64,000 bases of DNA from NCBI RefSeq assembly GCF_002904165.1, contig NZ_CVTD020000028.1, positions 1-64,000 on the forward strand, given 5' to 3'. This DNA is from Herbinix hemicellulosilytica. Lineage in GTDB: Bacteria; Bacillota; Clostridia; Lachnospirales; Lachnospiraceae. Below, in pieces: positions 1-8,429 of the stretch. Within the stretch, counting starts at the first letter, position 1. Every line of letters begins with the position of its first letter. The translations under genes and the position numbers were made by a program. The notes beneath the pieces are model-generated. The model was given only the letters and a program-made list of their open reading frames with translations. It ran no database searches and was not told the origin of the DNA.

Positions 1-2
1 TT

Positions 3-80
3 ATAATAAAAGTAATCTTCATTTTAGGTATAGTCTGCAAGATTGAACTTCGTCAGTATCGTTATAAAATTGTAAAATAA
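3..80 (+). CDS. C-terminal end of an upstream gene (partial)
   Basis: An open frame enters the window and stops at TAA 78-80. The 25 visible residues are hydrophobic at first (VIFILGIV) and end in a basic tail (QYRYKIVK), as in the end of a membrane protein. A terminator follows 30 nt later, which supports a gene end here. The family cannot be named from so short a piece. Confidence 0.4.
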   Translation: MIKVIFILGIVCKIELRQYRYKIVK

Positions 81-107
81 GAAAGTTTATAAATAAAATA
101 ATTTAAT

Positions 108-139
108 TGGGAGTCTCGCTATGGAAACTCTTTTTTTTA
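108..139 (+). terminator. Intrinsic terminator of the upstream gene
   Basis: A GAGT-c-TC / GA-a-ACTC stem with a five-base loop is followed by eight T residues. It lies between the end of the partial gene and the promoter of the sirtuin gene. Confidence 0.7.
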
Positions 140-178
140 TGTCAATATAAAAGGCTTATTAAATAAAAGAATAACTGT

Positions 179-207
179 TTGACATAGGTTTGCAAGAAAG
201 ATATTAT
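179..207 (+). promoter_or_regulatory. Sigma-A promoter of the sirtuin gene
   Basis: TTGACA (179-184), a 17-nt spacer and TATTAT (202-207). Transcription should begin near 214, giving a leader of about 80 nt. That leader contains a GGTTGTT/AACAACC hairpin (about 230-248) followed by a T-rich stretch, which may slow or terminate transcription. Confidence 0.7.
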
Positions 208-293
208 TAATAGAGTGTATATAAGAATAGGTTGTTGAAAAAACAACCGATTTTTATATTTTATGTGGATAAGTTTCAGAAAGGAGGGGTTAT

Positions 294-1013
294 ATGTTTA
301 TTAAAAAAAAAGATTTGTTGAAACAATGGATTTCAGAAAGTGATAACATTGTATTTTTCGGAGGAGCCGGGGTATCAACCGAAAGCGGAATACCGGATTT
401 TAGAAGTGTTGACGGATTATATAATCAGAAGTATGAATATCCTCCCGAAACTATTTTAAGTCACTCTTTTTTTATGGAACATACCGAAAAGTTTTATGAC
501 TTTTATAGGGACAAGATGATATATACAGATGCAAAACCGAATATAACTCATTATAAACTGGCTCAACTGGAAAGACAGGGCAAGTTGAAATCAGTTATAA
601 CACAAAATATTGACGGGCTTCATCAAATGGCCGGAAGTATGAATGTGCTGGAGCTTCACGGTTCGGTATGGCGTAATTTTTGCATGAAATGTCACAGATT
701 TTATCCTTTGGAAAAAATAATACAGACTAAAAAAGTACCACATTGTGATTGCGGCGGTATTATTAAACCTGATGTGGTTTTATATGAAGAAAGTTTGAAT
801 GATGATACTGTGTCAAAAGCAGTAAAGGCCATTTCAATGGCAGATATGCTTATAATAGGAGGTACTTCTTTAAACGTATATCCTGCAGCCGGGCTAATCC
901 GTTTTTATAAGGGCGGAAAAATGGTATTAATAAATAAGTCTGTAACTCCTTATGACAATGAGGCAGATTTACTAATTCAGACCGGTTTGGGAGAAGTTTT
1001 TAAGGAACTGTAA
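294..1013 (+). CDS. cobB: NAD-dependent protein deacylase, sirtuin (Sir2/CobB)
   Basis: Removes acyl groups from protein lysines using NAD+, releasing nicotinamide and O-acyl-ADP-ribose; a cytoplasmic enzyme. The 239-residue length is normal for bacterial class-U/III sirtuins. The NAD site GAGVSTESGIPDFR lies at residues 24-37, QNID at 104-107 and the catalytic His in ELHGSVW at 122. The four zinc cysteines are C130, C133, C151 and C153. The start has a strong AAAGGAGGGG Shine-Dalgarno. It is transcribed alone from the promoter at 179-207. Family assignment is secure; the acyl preference (acetyl or longer) cannot be told. Confidence 0.95.
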   Translation: MFIKKKDLLKQWISESDNIVFFGGAGVSTESGIPDFRSVDGLYNQKYEYPPETILSHSFFMEHTEKFYDFYRDKMIYTDAKPNITHYKLAQLERQGKLKSVITQNIDGLHQMAGSMNVLELHGSVWRNFCMKCHRFYPLEKIIQTKKVPHCDCGGIIKPDVVLYEESLNDDTVSKAVKAISMADMLIIGGTSLNVYPAAGLIRFYKGGKMVLINKSVTPYDNEADLLIQTGLGEVFKEL

Positions 1014-1228
1014 CCTGACTTTTTGTTAAATAGACTGATAGGAATATGTTTTGTAATTTTCTTTATATAAACTAATAAAGATCTTATTATTAAAGGGTTA
1101 TAAATAGGTATTCTGCCGTTTTAGAGGTATAAGTTATGTGGTATTATAGGAGTATTCTCTTTAAAAAGATACTTTAAACATAAGAGGAAGCCTAAAATAA
1201 ATTGATTTATTTACAGAAAGGAGACACT

Positions 1229-1780
1229 ATGAATAATAAAGAAAGCAATGTATATAAACTGACAGTAGGGGGGCTGCTTATTGCAATAGGGATAATACTA
1301 CCAAGGCTCTTTCATATGTTTGGAACACCAAATTTAGGAAGGATGTTTCTTCCTATGCATCTATCTGTTTTTATAGCCGGCATTTATCTGGGATCGCTAT
1401 ATGGATTGGTTATCGGCTTTATAACCCCGCTTATTAATTCTTTATTTGGTATGCCTGTGTTTCCGCAAAATATTATAATGGCATTTGAACTTGCTGCTTA
1501 CGGATTCTTTGCTGGCCTTATGATTTATTTGCTCAAGAATCAAAAAACAGCAAGGCCGGTTAAGGTATATATAAGCCTTATTACTTCAATGATTGCAGGA
1601 AGAATAGTGAATGCTTTGGTTTTACTTGTTATGGCAAAATTTTTGGGTATGAGTGTTCCTGCACCGATGTCGGTAATAAGCGCCACAGTATTCGGTATAC
1701 CGGGAATAATAATACAGCTTATTTTGGTACCTGCAATAGTGTTTGTTTTATCGTCTCTTAAAGAAAAACATAACAGATAG
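1229..1780 (+). CDS. ECF transporter S component-like membrane protein
   Basis: Likely the substrate-binding S subunit of an energy-coupling factor vitamin or cofactor importer, working with the shared EcfA/A'/T module encoded elsewhere. The 183 residues are very hydrophobic with about five or six membrane segments. The N-terminal TVGGLLIAIGIILPRLFH and the following LPMHLSVFIAGIYLG stretch are typical of S components. An upstream ATG at 1202 would add nine residues, but AAGGAG just before the ATG at 1229 decides for this start. The 215 nt upstream hold no riboswitch I recognise, so the substrate is unknown. Confidence 0.75.
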   Translation: MNNKESNVYKLTVGGLLIAIGIILPRLFHMFGTPNLGRMFLPMHLSVFIAGIYLGSLYGLVIGFITPLINSLFGMPVFPQNIIMAFELAAYGFFAGLMIYLLKNQKTARPVKVYISLITSMIAGRIVNALVLLVMAKFLGMSVPAPMSVISATVFGIPGIIIQLILVPAIVFVLSSLKEKHNR

Positions 1781-1936
1781 TTTATTATATTTTATATGTA
1801 AAAAAATTAACAATATTTTATTTGACAGTTGCCTTAAATTGCGTTTTATTGTATATTTAGTAATAAATGCGCTACAATTTAATTAATTAAGATTTTATAA
1901 TGAGGCGCACATATTATATTAAAGGAGGAAAATAAA

Positions 1937-3919
1937 ATGAGCAATATTGACACTTTGTCAGTAAATGCCATCAGAGTTTTATCTGCTGACGGTGTGCAAA
2001 AAGCTAATTCGGGGCATCCCGGACTCCCCTTGGGAGCTGCAGCAATGGCCTATGAACTTTGGGCTAAACATATGAAGCATAATCCTGCCAATCCCAAATG
2101 GGTAAACAGAGATAGATTTATATTGTCCGGCGGACACGGCTCCATGATGTTATATTCTTTACTGCACTTGTTCGGTTACGGCCTTACAACCGAAGATCTG
2201 GCTCAATTCAGACAGGACGGATCTTTGACACCCGGACATCCTGAATATGGACATACTGTAGGTGTTGAAGCAACTACCGGACCTTTAGGAGCCGGTATGG
2301 CTATGGCTGTAGGTATGGCTATGGCTGAAGCTCATCTTGCTTCCGTATTTAATAAAGAAGGTTATCCTGTTGTAGATCATTATACCTACGTTCTTGGCGG
2401 AGACGGCTGCATGATGGAAGGTATTACCTATGAAGCAATGTCCTTAGCCGGAACATTAGGACTGGGTAAATTAATAGTTCTTTATGATTCAAATAAAATT
2501 TCTATTGAAGGTAATACCGATATTGCATTTACCGAAGACGTTAAGAAGAGATTTGAGGCATTCGGTTTCCAGACCTTAGTTGTAGAAGACGGAAATAATC
2601 TGGAAGAGATCGGTGCAGCCATTGAAGCAGCAAAAGCAGACCTTTCCAGACCTTCACTGATTATCGTAAAAACCAAGATCGGTTTCGGAAGTCCAAAAGA
2701 AGGTATGGCAAGTGCTCATGGCGAACCTCTTGGTGTTGAAAATGTAAAAGCATTAAGAAAGAATCTCGGCTGGCCTTGTGAGAATCCTTTTGAGGTTCCC
2801 GAAGAAGTTTATGAGCACTACAGATCTATTGCAAAGAAAAATGCTCAGGCAGAGGAAGAATGGAATAAATTATTTGAGCGTTACTGCAAAGAGTATCCTG
2901 AAATGAAAAAATTGTGGGATCAGTATCATGATGAAAATGCTGCCAAGCATCTGATTGACGATGAGAAGTTCTGGGCTTTTGATAACAAGCCTGATGCCAC
3001 AAGAAATATTTCAGGCCAGATTATAAACAGAATTAAAGATCACTTGCCTAACTTTATCGGAGGAAGTGCCGATCTGGCTCCTTCAACAAAGACTCTTATG
3101 AAAGATGCCGGAGACTTCTCAAAAGATAATTATTCCGGACGCAATATACACTTTGGCGTCAGAGAGCTGGCCATGGCAGGTATCGGTAACGGAATGGCTC
3201 TTCATGGCGGACTTAAGCCTTTTGTATCCACATTCTTTGTATTTAGTGATTATGTAAAACCTATGGCAAGACTGTCAGCATTGATGGAAAAACCTTTAAT
3301 TTATGTATTAACCCATGACAGCATAGGTGTAGGAGAAGACGGACCTACCCATGAGCCTATTGAACAGCTGGCAATGCTTCGCGCTATGCCTAACTTTACC
3401 GTTTACCGTCCGGCTGATGCAACAGAATGTATTGCTGCATGGTACTATGCTATTACTTCAACCAAGACACCTACAGCTATCGTTCTGTCTCGTCAGAATC
3501 TTCCTCAGCTTGCGGGCTCTTCAAAGGAAGCATTAAAAGGTGCTTATATAATTTCCGATTCTGAAAAGGAAGTACCCGATGCTATTATTATTGCAACCGG
3601 TTCCGAGGTACAACTCGGCCTTGGTGCTCAGGAAGAGTTAAGAAAAGAAGGCATTGATGTAAGAGTAGTAAGTATGCCTTCTATGGATGTATTTGAACAA
3701 CAGCCTGAAGAATATAAAGAAAAAGTCCTTCCGAAGAATATAAGGGCTAGAGTTGCGGTAGAAGCCTTGTCATATTTCGGATGGGGCAAATATGTCGGCT
3801 TAGACGGAGCTGTTGTGGCTATGAACAGCTTCGGTGCTTCTGCACCTGCAGATGTACTCTTCAAGAAATTCGGCTTTACCGTTGAAAATGTTGTAAAAGC
3901 GGTAAAAAGCGTACTGTAA
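1937..3919 (+). CDS. tkt: Transketolase
   Basis: Thiamine-diphosphate enzyme of the non-oxidative pentose phosphate pathway; moves two-carbon ketol units between sugar phosphates. At 660 residues it is the usual full length, with three domains. The N-terminal domain has NSGHPGLPLGAA near residue 25 and the thiamine-diphosphate motif GGDGCMMEG with the paired Asn (YDSNKIS) near 154-188. The middle pyrimidine domain has FGVRELAMAGIGNGMALHGG around 408 and the catalytic His in THDSIGVGEDGPTHEPIEQ near 465. AAAGGAGG precedes the start. It stands alone, followed by a strong terminator. Confidence 0.96.
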   Translation: MSNIDTLSVNAIRVLSADGVQKANSGHPGLPLGAAAMAYELWAKHMKHNPANPKWVNRDRFILSGGHGSMMLYSLLHLFGYGLTTEDLAQFRQDGSLTPGHPEYGHTVGVEATTGPLGAGMAMAVGMAMAEAHLASVFNKEGYPVVDHYTYVLGGDGCMMEGITYEAMSLAGTLGLGKLIVLYDSNKISIEGNTDIAFTEDVKKRFEAFGFQTLVVEDGNNLEEIGAAIEAAKADLSRPSLIIVKTKIGFGSPKEGMASAHGEPLGVENVKALRKNLGWPCENPFEVPEEVYEHYRSIAKKNAQAEEEWNKLFERYCKEYPEMKKLWDQYHDENAAKHLIDDEKFWAFDNKPDATRNISGQIINRIKDHLPNFIGGSADLAPSTKTLMKDAGDFSKDNYSGRNIHFGVRELAMAGIGNGMALHGGLKPFVSTFFVFSDYVKPMARLSALMEKPLIYVLTHDSIGVGEDGPTHEPIEQLAMLRAMPNFTVYRPADATECIAAWYYAITSTKTPTAIVLSRQNLPQLAGSSKEALKGAYIISDSEKEVPDAIIIATGSEVQLGLGAQEELRKEGIDVRVVSMPSMDVFEQQPEEYKEKVLPKNIRARVAVEALSYFGWGKYVGLDGAVVAMNSFGASAPADVLFKKFGFTVENVVKAVKSVL

Positions 3920-3949
3920 TTAAATAAGCCAAATTAATATAAACAAGTA

Positions 3950-3989
3950 AAAACCGTCTGTTCAGTAAAACTGACAGACGGTTTTTTTA
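3950..3989 (+). terminator. Terminator after transketolase
   Basis: A stem of about 15 bp (AAACCGTCTG-t-TCAGT with ACTGACAGACGGTTT), one bulged T, and a run of seven T residues. Confidence 0.9.
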
Positions 3990-4052
3990 TCCCGAAGATA
4001 ATGTATAAAAACACTTTTGGTTCAATTTTAATGGAATTCTAACCTTGGAATG

Positions 4053-4081
4053 TTGAAAATTATTTTTATTAAATATACAAT
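4053..4081 (+). promoter_or_regulatory. Promoter of the two-component operon
   Basis: TTGAAA (4053-4058), a 17-nt spacer and TACAAT (4076-4081), about 45 nt before the response regulator start. Confidence 0.6.
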
Positions 4082-4125
4082 AGTAACTATAATTAGGATT
4101 GCTATGGATATGGGAGGGTAATTAA

Positions 4126-4803
4126 ATGGCAAAAATTTTAATAATAGAAGATGAAATGAAGATTGCCAGATTTCTGGAGCTGGAATTAAGACATGAGGGT
4201 TATGACGTATTGATATGCACAGACGGGAGAAAAGGCCTGGAAACGGCTTTAAATGAGGATGTAGATTTAATTATTCTTGATATTATGCTTCCCGGTTTAA
4301 ACGGAATAGAAGTATGCCGCAGAATTCGTCAGGAATCACAGGTACCTATCATTATGCTTACCGCCAAAGACGATGTATCTGACAAAGTAGCCGGACTGGA
4401 TACCGGTGCCGATGATTATATGACAAAACCCTTTGCCATAGAAGAACTTCTTGCAAGAATTCGTGTTGCCTTAAACAGAAAAAGGAACCAGAAAGAACCC
4501 AAAAATGACATTCTTCAGATTGGAGATTTAAAAATAAACATGGCCAGCCGCAGTGTATTTTATAAAGATGATGAACTTACCCTTACCAAAAAAGAATACG
4601 AACTACTGGAATATATGGTTCGTAATAAAAACATTGTTTTAAGCAGGGAACAGCTTTTAAATCAGGTATGGGATTATGAATATTTCGGAGATACCAATGT
4701 TGTTGATGTTTATATAAGATATCTAAGGCAAAAAATAGATGAAAAATACGGAATCCACTTGATTTCAACTGTCCGCGGAGTAGGTTATATAATTAAGGAT
4801 TAG
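4126..4803 (+). CDS. OmpR/PhoB-family response regulator
   Basis: DNA-binding response regulator of a two-component system. The 225 residues hold a receiver domain (1-120) with the acidic pocket at D9/E10, phospho-acceptor D52 in LIILDIMLPG, T78 and K100 (MTKPF). A winged-helix output domain (about 130-225) ends in the typical VWDYEYFGDTNVVDVYIRYL and STVRGVGY motifs. AGGG-type ribosome site before ATG. The sensor kinase follows at once, so the two form an operon. The genes it controls are unknown. Confidence 0.93.
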   Translation: MAKILIIEDEMKIARFLELELRHEGYDVLICTDGRKGLETALNEDVDLIILDIMLPGLNGIEVCRRIRQESQVPIIMLTAKDDVSDKVAGLDTGADDYMTKPFAIEELLARIRVALNRKRNQKEPKNDILQIGDLKINMASRSVFYKDDELTLTKKEYELLEYMVRNKNIVLSREQLLNQVWDYEYFGDTNVVDVYIRYLRQKIDEKYGIHLISTVRGVGYIIKD

Positions 4804-4825
4804 TTAATTGGCGGAAAGGATTAAT

Positions 4826-6262
4826 ATGAACTGGGATAATTTTTTAGAAATTATAAGAAGGATATTAGTCAAAATAATATTGCCTATCAGAAAAAAGAGG
4901 GAGGAATTTTTAAGTAAATTCAGGTTTTCCATAATGTTTAGAATATCCATGGGTTATTTGAGGCTTCTTATTACTCATGGCCTTCTTCTTATGGCCGGTA
5001 TCTTTCTTATATATATGTATACAGAAAAAGAAAACTTTGAAATTATGGCTGATAATATTATTGCATCCGTAAATGAAGATAATAAAATGGAATATATAAA
5101 TCCGTATTATATTCAAGGATTGTCCATGAAAATTGAGAGGACTGATACCGGCGAAGAAATATATAATGATATAGCATATCAGCCTACATCGGATAAAGCT
5201 TTTTTTCATGGTATACATTTTGACAGTAAAAGTGATAAGAACATATTGGTTATTAACGAAGACAGGCAATTTTCGGTTGGCAATATAGTTTATAAGGCTA
5301 CTTTTCAATATGATTTATCCGGCAGCTACAGAAATTTTCTTTCTATGTTATGGAAGCTTATAATTATATATGTAGTTATAGTTGCCCTTGTTATTCGTAA
5401 AGGAAGAAAAAGTGACGAAAAATTATTTGAACCTATCCGTGTTATGTCGGCAACCGCAAACCGGCTTACCGTTCATAATCTGCACAGTGAAAGATTAAAT
5501 GTTGAAGGTACCCAAAACGAGTTAAAGGATCTGGCAAACGTTATTAACGATATGCTGGACAGGATTGAGACTTCTTACGAAAGCCAGAAGCAGTTCGTAT
5601 CAGACGCTTCTCATGAACTTAGAACTCCCATAGCCATAATCCAAGGTTATGCCAATCTTTTGGACCGATGGGGCAGTACAAACAAAGAAGTTTTGGATGA
5701 ATCAATCAGGGCTATACAAAATGAAGCCAGGTCCATGCAGGATTTGGTTGAAAAACTGCTTTTCCTATCAAGGCATGATAAAAAGACTTTAAAGCTTCAC
5801 AAAAAAAGATTTAATATGAAACCTGTAGTTGAGGATATGGTCAAAGAGACCAGACTGGTTGCAGAAAACCGTATAATAAACAGCCCTGTTTTGGAAGATG
5901 TTATAGTGTACGGAGATGAGCAGGCGTTAAAGCAGGCAATAAGAGTGTTTATTGATAACGCTATAAAATATACCGAAGACGGGGACGAGATTACAATTAC
6001 GTGTGAAAATAAAAACGGTGATTGTGTTATTACAGTAAAAGATACGGGAATAGGCATGACCCGCCAGGACGCGGAGCGTATCTTTGACAGGTTTTATCGG
6101 TCTGAATATGTAAGAAATAAGAATATCAGCGGTCATGGACTTGGACTATCTCTTGCAAAGTTAATTATACTTGCCCATACCGGAAAGATAAAGGTCCGTA
6201 CTCAGTTTACAAAGGGAACCAGTTTTATTATAACCTTGCCTGACAGAAGGCTATTATCATAA
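4826..6262 (+). CDS. Membrane sensor histidine kinase
   Basis: Partner of the preceding response regulator. Of 478 residues, a short cytoplasmic N-terminus leads to membrane helix 1 (about 45-66), an extracytoplasmic sensor of about 110 residues, helix 2 (about 176-191) and a HAMP-like linker. The HisKA domain has phospho-acceptor H263 in SDASHELRTP. The HATPase domain shows N (IDNAIKYT), G1 (DTGIGMT), F (IFDRFYR) and G2 (GHGLGLSLAK) boxes. A TTG at 4808 could add six residues. GGAAAGGA (4813-4820) sits well only before ATG 4826. The ligand cannot be predicted. Confidence 0.9.
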   Translation: MNWDNFLEIIRRILVKIILPIRKKREEFLSKFRFSIMFRISMGYLRLLITHGLLLMAGIFLIYMYTEKENFEIMADNIIASVNEDNKMEYINPYYIQGLSMKIERTDTGEEIYNDIAYQPTSDKAFFHGIHFDSKSDKNILVINEDRQFSVGNIVYKATFQYDLSGSYRNFLSMLWKLIIIYVVIVALVIRKGRKSDEKLFEPIRVMSATANRLTVHNLHSERLNVEGTQNELKDLANVINDMLDRIETSYESQKQFVSDASHELRTPIAIIQGYANLLDRWGSTNKEVLDESIRAIQNEARSMQDLVEKLLFLSRHDKKTLKLHKKRFNMKPVVEDMVKETRLVAENRIINSPVLEDVIVYGDEQALKQAIRVFIDNAIKYTEDGDEITITCENKNGDCVITVKDTGIGMTRQDAERIFDRFYRSEYVRNKNISGHGLGLSLAKLIILAHTGKIKVRTQFTKGTSFIITLPDRRLLS

Positions 6263-6398
6263 TATTGAACGGACTATTAAATAATAAATTTACGGTTAGT
6301 AATATGTGCAAAACGTATTTAACGACTGTAGCAGATATCTAAAATGAATTGATTTACAGCACAAATCTGCGTAACCGGCAAAATTCAATAAAAACATA

Positions 6399-6454
6399 AT
6401 GCCGTTACCTGGGTGTCATAAAGGATATAATTTATGACATTCAAATAACGGCAT
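6399..6454. repeat. Two-tier inverted repeat in a convergent intergenic region
   Basis: Outer arms ATGCCGTTA/TAACGGCAT and inner arms TGTCATAAA/TTTATGACA are perfect and separated by 6-nt internal loops on each side, with an 8-nt apical loop. On the minus strand a T-rich stretch follows. It may be a back-up terminator or a small mobile hairpin. The rest of 6263-6575 shows nothing else I can support. Confidence 0.6.
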
Positions 6455-6570
6455 ATATTGTACGTATCAATAATTATATTAAATGTAATTAAAATCATCC
6501 TTGTTCGTTTGCCTGCAATACTAAATGGCATCTATAAGATATACTAAATATGTATAAACAGTATCCTTTT

Positions 6571-6610
6571 ATTAAAAAATGGGCTGTTGCATATATAATT
6601 TGCACAGCCC
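6571..6610 (-). terminator. Terminator of the ABC exporter operon
   Basis: On the minus strand a GGGCTGTGCA/TGCAACAGCCC stem is followed by ATTTTTTAAT. It lies about 45 nt after the stop of the second ABC gene. Confidence 0.8.
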
Positions 6611-6653
6611 CAATTAGTACATTATTCTATTTACTCAGCACAGTTCAATTTGC

Positions 6654-8429
6654 TTATATGTTCTTAAACTGAGCCATATAAAGGTTATAGTACAAACCTT
6701 TTTTGGCAAGCAGTTCTTCGGATGTGCCTTCTTCTACTATTTTTCCGTCATCAATAACAAAAATTCGGTCTGCTTTGCTTATGGTAGATAAACGGTGAGC
6801 AATTACAAAGGAAGTACGGCCTTTAAGCAAGGCTTCGATACCTTTTTGAACCAATATTTCCGTATGGGTGTCAATACTTGAAGTTGCTTCATCAAGTATT
6901 AATATTTTAGGCATGGAAACCATGGTTCTTGCAAAGGCCAAAAGTTGCCTTTGACCTATGGAAAGGCCCGTGCCTCTTTCTTTTAGTTCCGTATCGTAAC
7001 CCTTTTCAAGTTTCATTATAAAGTCATGGGCGTTAACCGCTTTAGCAGCTTCAATAATTTCCTCATCGGTAGCATCCAGTTTTCCGTATCTGATATTATC
7101 CTTGATTGTACCGGAAAAGAGGAAATTGTCCTGAGTCATGATACCCATCTGTTTTCTTAAGCTTTCTATAGACACATCCTTGACATTATAACCGTCTATA
7201 TATACATTGCCTTCCTGAACATCGTAAAATCTGCTTATCAGATTTACTATCGTAGTTTTTCCCGCACCGGTAGGGCCTACAAGGGCGATAGTTTCACCGG
7301 GTTTTACGGTAAAACTCACGTCATTTAGTACTTTGGTATCTCCGTCATAAGAAAATGATACATGTTCAAATTTTACTTCTCCTTTTATGGGCGGCATTTC
7401 TATAACATTTTCCCTGTCGGTTATGTCTGGCTTTGTATCTAAAATATCAAAAATTCTTTCTGCACCGGATATGTTTGTAATTAATTTGTTATAGAAGTTA
7501 CTTAAATTCATAATAGGGCGCCAGAACATTCCTATAAACATACCGAAAGATATTAGGGTTCCTACATTACCGGTCCCTATGCCCATTATTTTTATAGCCA
7601 CAAAGTATAAGGCAATGGTTCCGATACCCCAACTTAAATCCACTACTGAGAAAAAGGCATCGTTTATTCTTACGGCATCCATAAAAGAATCTCTGTGTTC
7701 CTTTAGTAACATATCAAAATCTTCTTCGGTTTCTTTTTCTGCCGTAAAACTTTGAATAATCCTCATTCCAGAAAGGTCTTCATGGATAAAGGCATTCAGG
7801 TTGGAGCTCTTTTTCCTGTGTATACGCCATCTTTGATGAGATCTGGTTTCGATAAACCACAAGCCGCCCATCATCAAAGGAAGGCTTATCAAAGAGGCAA
7901 GAGCCAGTTTCCAATTTTTTATCAGCATTATAACAACTACAGCACTTATGGTTACAAAATCCGGTATCAGTGTTGTGACACTGTCTGACAGCACATCTTT
8001 TAAGGAATTGACATCACCGATTATTCTGGCAAGAATTTTACCCGTTGGTCTGCTGTCAAAGAAATTGAAACTTAATTTTTGAATATGGGTATACAGCTCC
8101 TGCCGGATACGTACAAGAACATCGTTTGACATTTTTGCCATCAAATACATTCTTATTTTAACCAATAAAATAAATAACAGATTTATTGCCACTGCAAAAC
8201 CTACAAGCAACAGCAGCCTTTTTACATCTCTATTGGCTATATGAACGTCTATGGCTCTTTCTATTAACAGGGGGTTTATTATGGATATGGCTACTGTAAT
8301 CAGCATAATTATTATAACTAATGCAATAGTCCCCCTGTAAGCTAAAAGATATCTGAATAATCTGAGCAAAGTAGTCTTTTTACTCGCTGTACTTATGTGT
8401 TCGTCATCTTTAATGGCGTTTATTGACAT
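6654..8429 (-). CDS. ABC exporter half-transporter, BmrD/LmrD-like subunit
   Basis: Second subunit of a heterodimeric ABC exporter, probably for drugs or amphipathic compounds. The 591 residues have a six-helix membrane domain (about 25-315) and a nucleotide-binding domain (about 345-591). Walker A is GPTGAGKTT and Walker B is LILDEATSS with the catalytic Glu present. The signature is LSIGQ, a departure from LSGGQ. The switch His is in FVIAHRLST. The start overlaps the upstream gene by 10 nt and has GGGAGGTGG before it, so the two are translationally coupled. Together they give one consensus and one degenerate ATP site, as in BmrCD, LmrCD and TM287/288. Confidence 0.93.
   Translation of the reverse strand: MSINAIKDDEHISTASKKTTLLRLFRYLLAYRGTIALVIIIMLITVAISIINPLLIERAIDVHIANRDVKRLLLLVGFAVAINLLFILLVKIRMYLMAKMSNDVLVRIRQELYTHIQKLSFNFFDSRPTGKILARIIGDVNSLKDVLSDSVTTLIPDFVTISAVVVIMLIKNWKLALASLISLPLMMGGLWFIETRSHQRWRIHRKKSSNLNAFIHEDLSGMRIIQSFTAEKETEEDFDMLLKEHRDSFMDAVRINDAFFSVVDLSWGIGTIALYFVAIKIMGIGTGNVGTLISFGMFIGMFWRPIMNLSNFYNKLITNISGAERIFDILDTKPDITDRENVIEMPPIKGEVKFEHVSFSYDGDTKVLNDVSFTVKPGETIALVGPTGAGKTTIVNLISRFYDVQEGNVYIDGYNVKDVSIESLRKQMGIMTQDNFLFSGTIKDNIRYGKLDATDEEIIEAAKAVNAHDFIMKLEKGYDTELKERGTGLSIGQRQLLAFARTMVSMPKILILDEATSSIDTHTEILVQKGIEALLKGRTSFVIAHRLSTISKADRIFVIDDGKIVEEGTSEELLAKKGLYYNLYMAQFKNI

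Noticed and set aside
1014-1228. Riboswitch before the ECF S component
   Set aside because: I looked for preQ1, TPP, FMN, folate and cobalamin cores; none of the conserved cores is visible.
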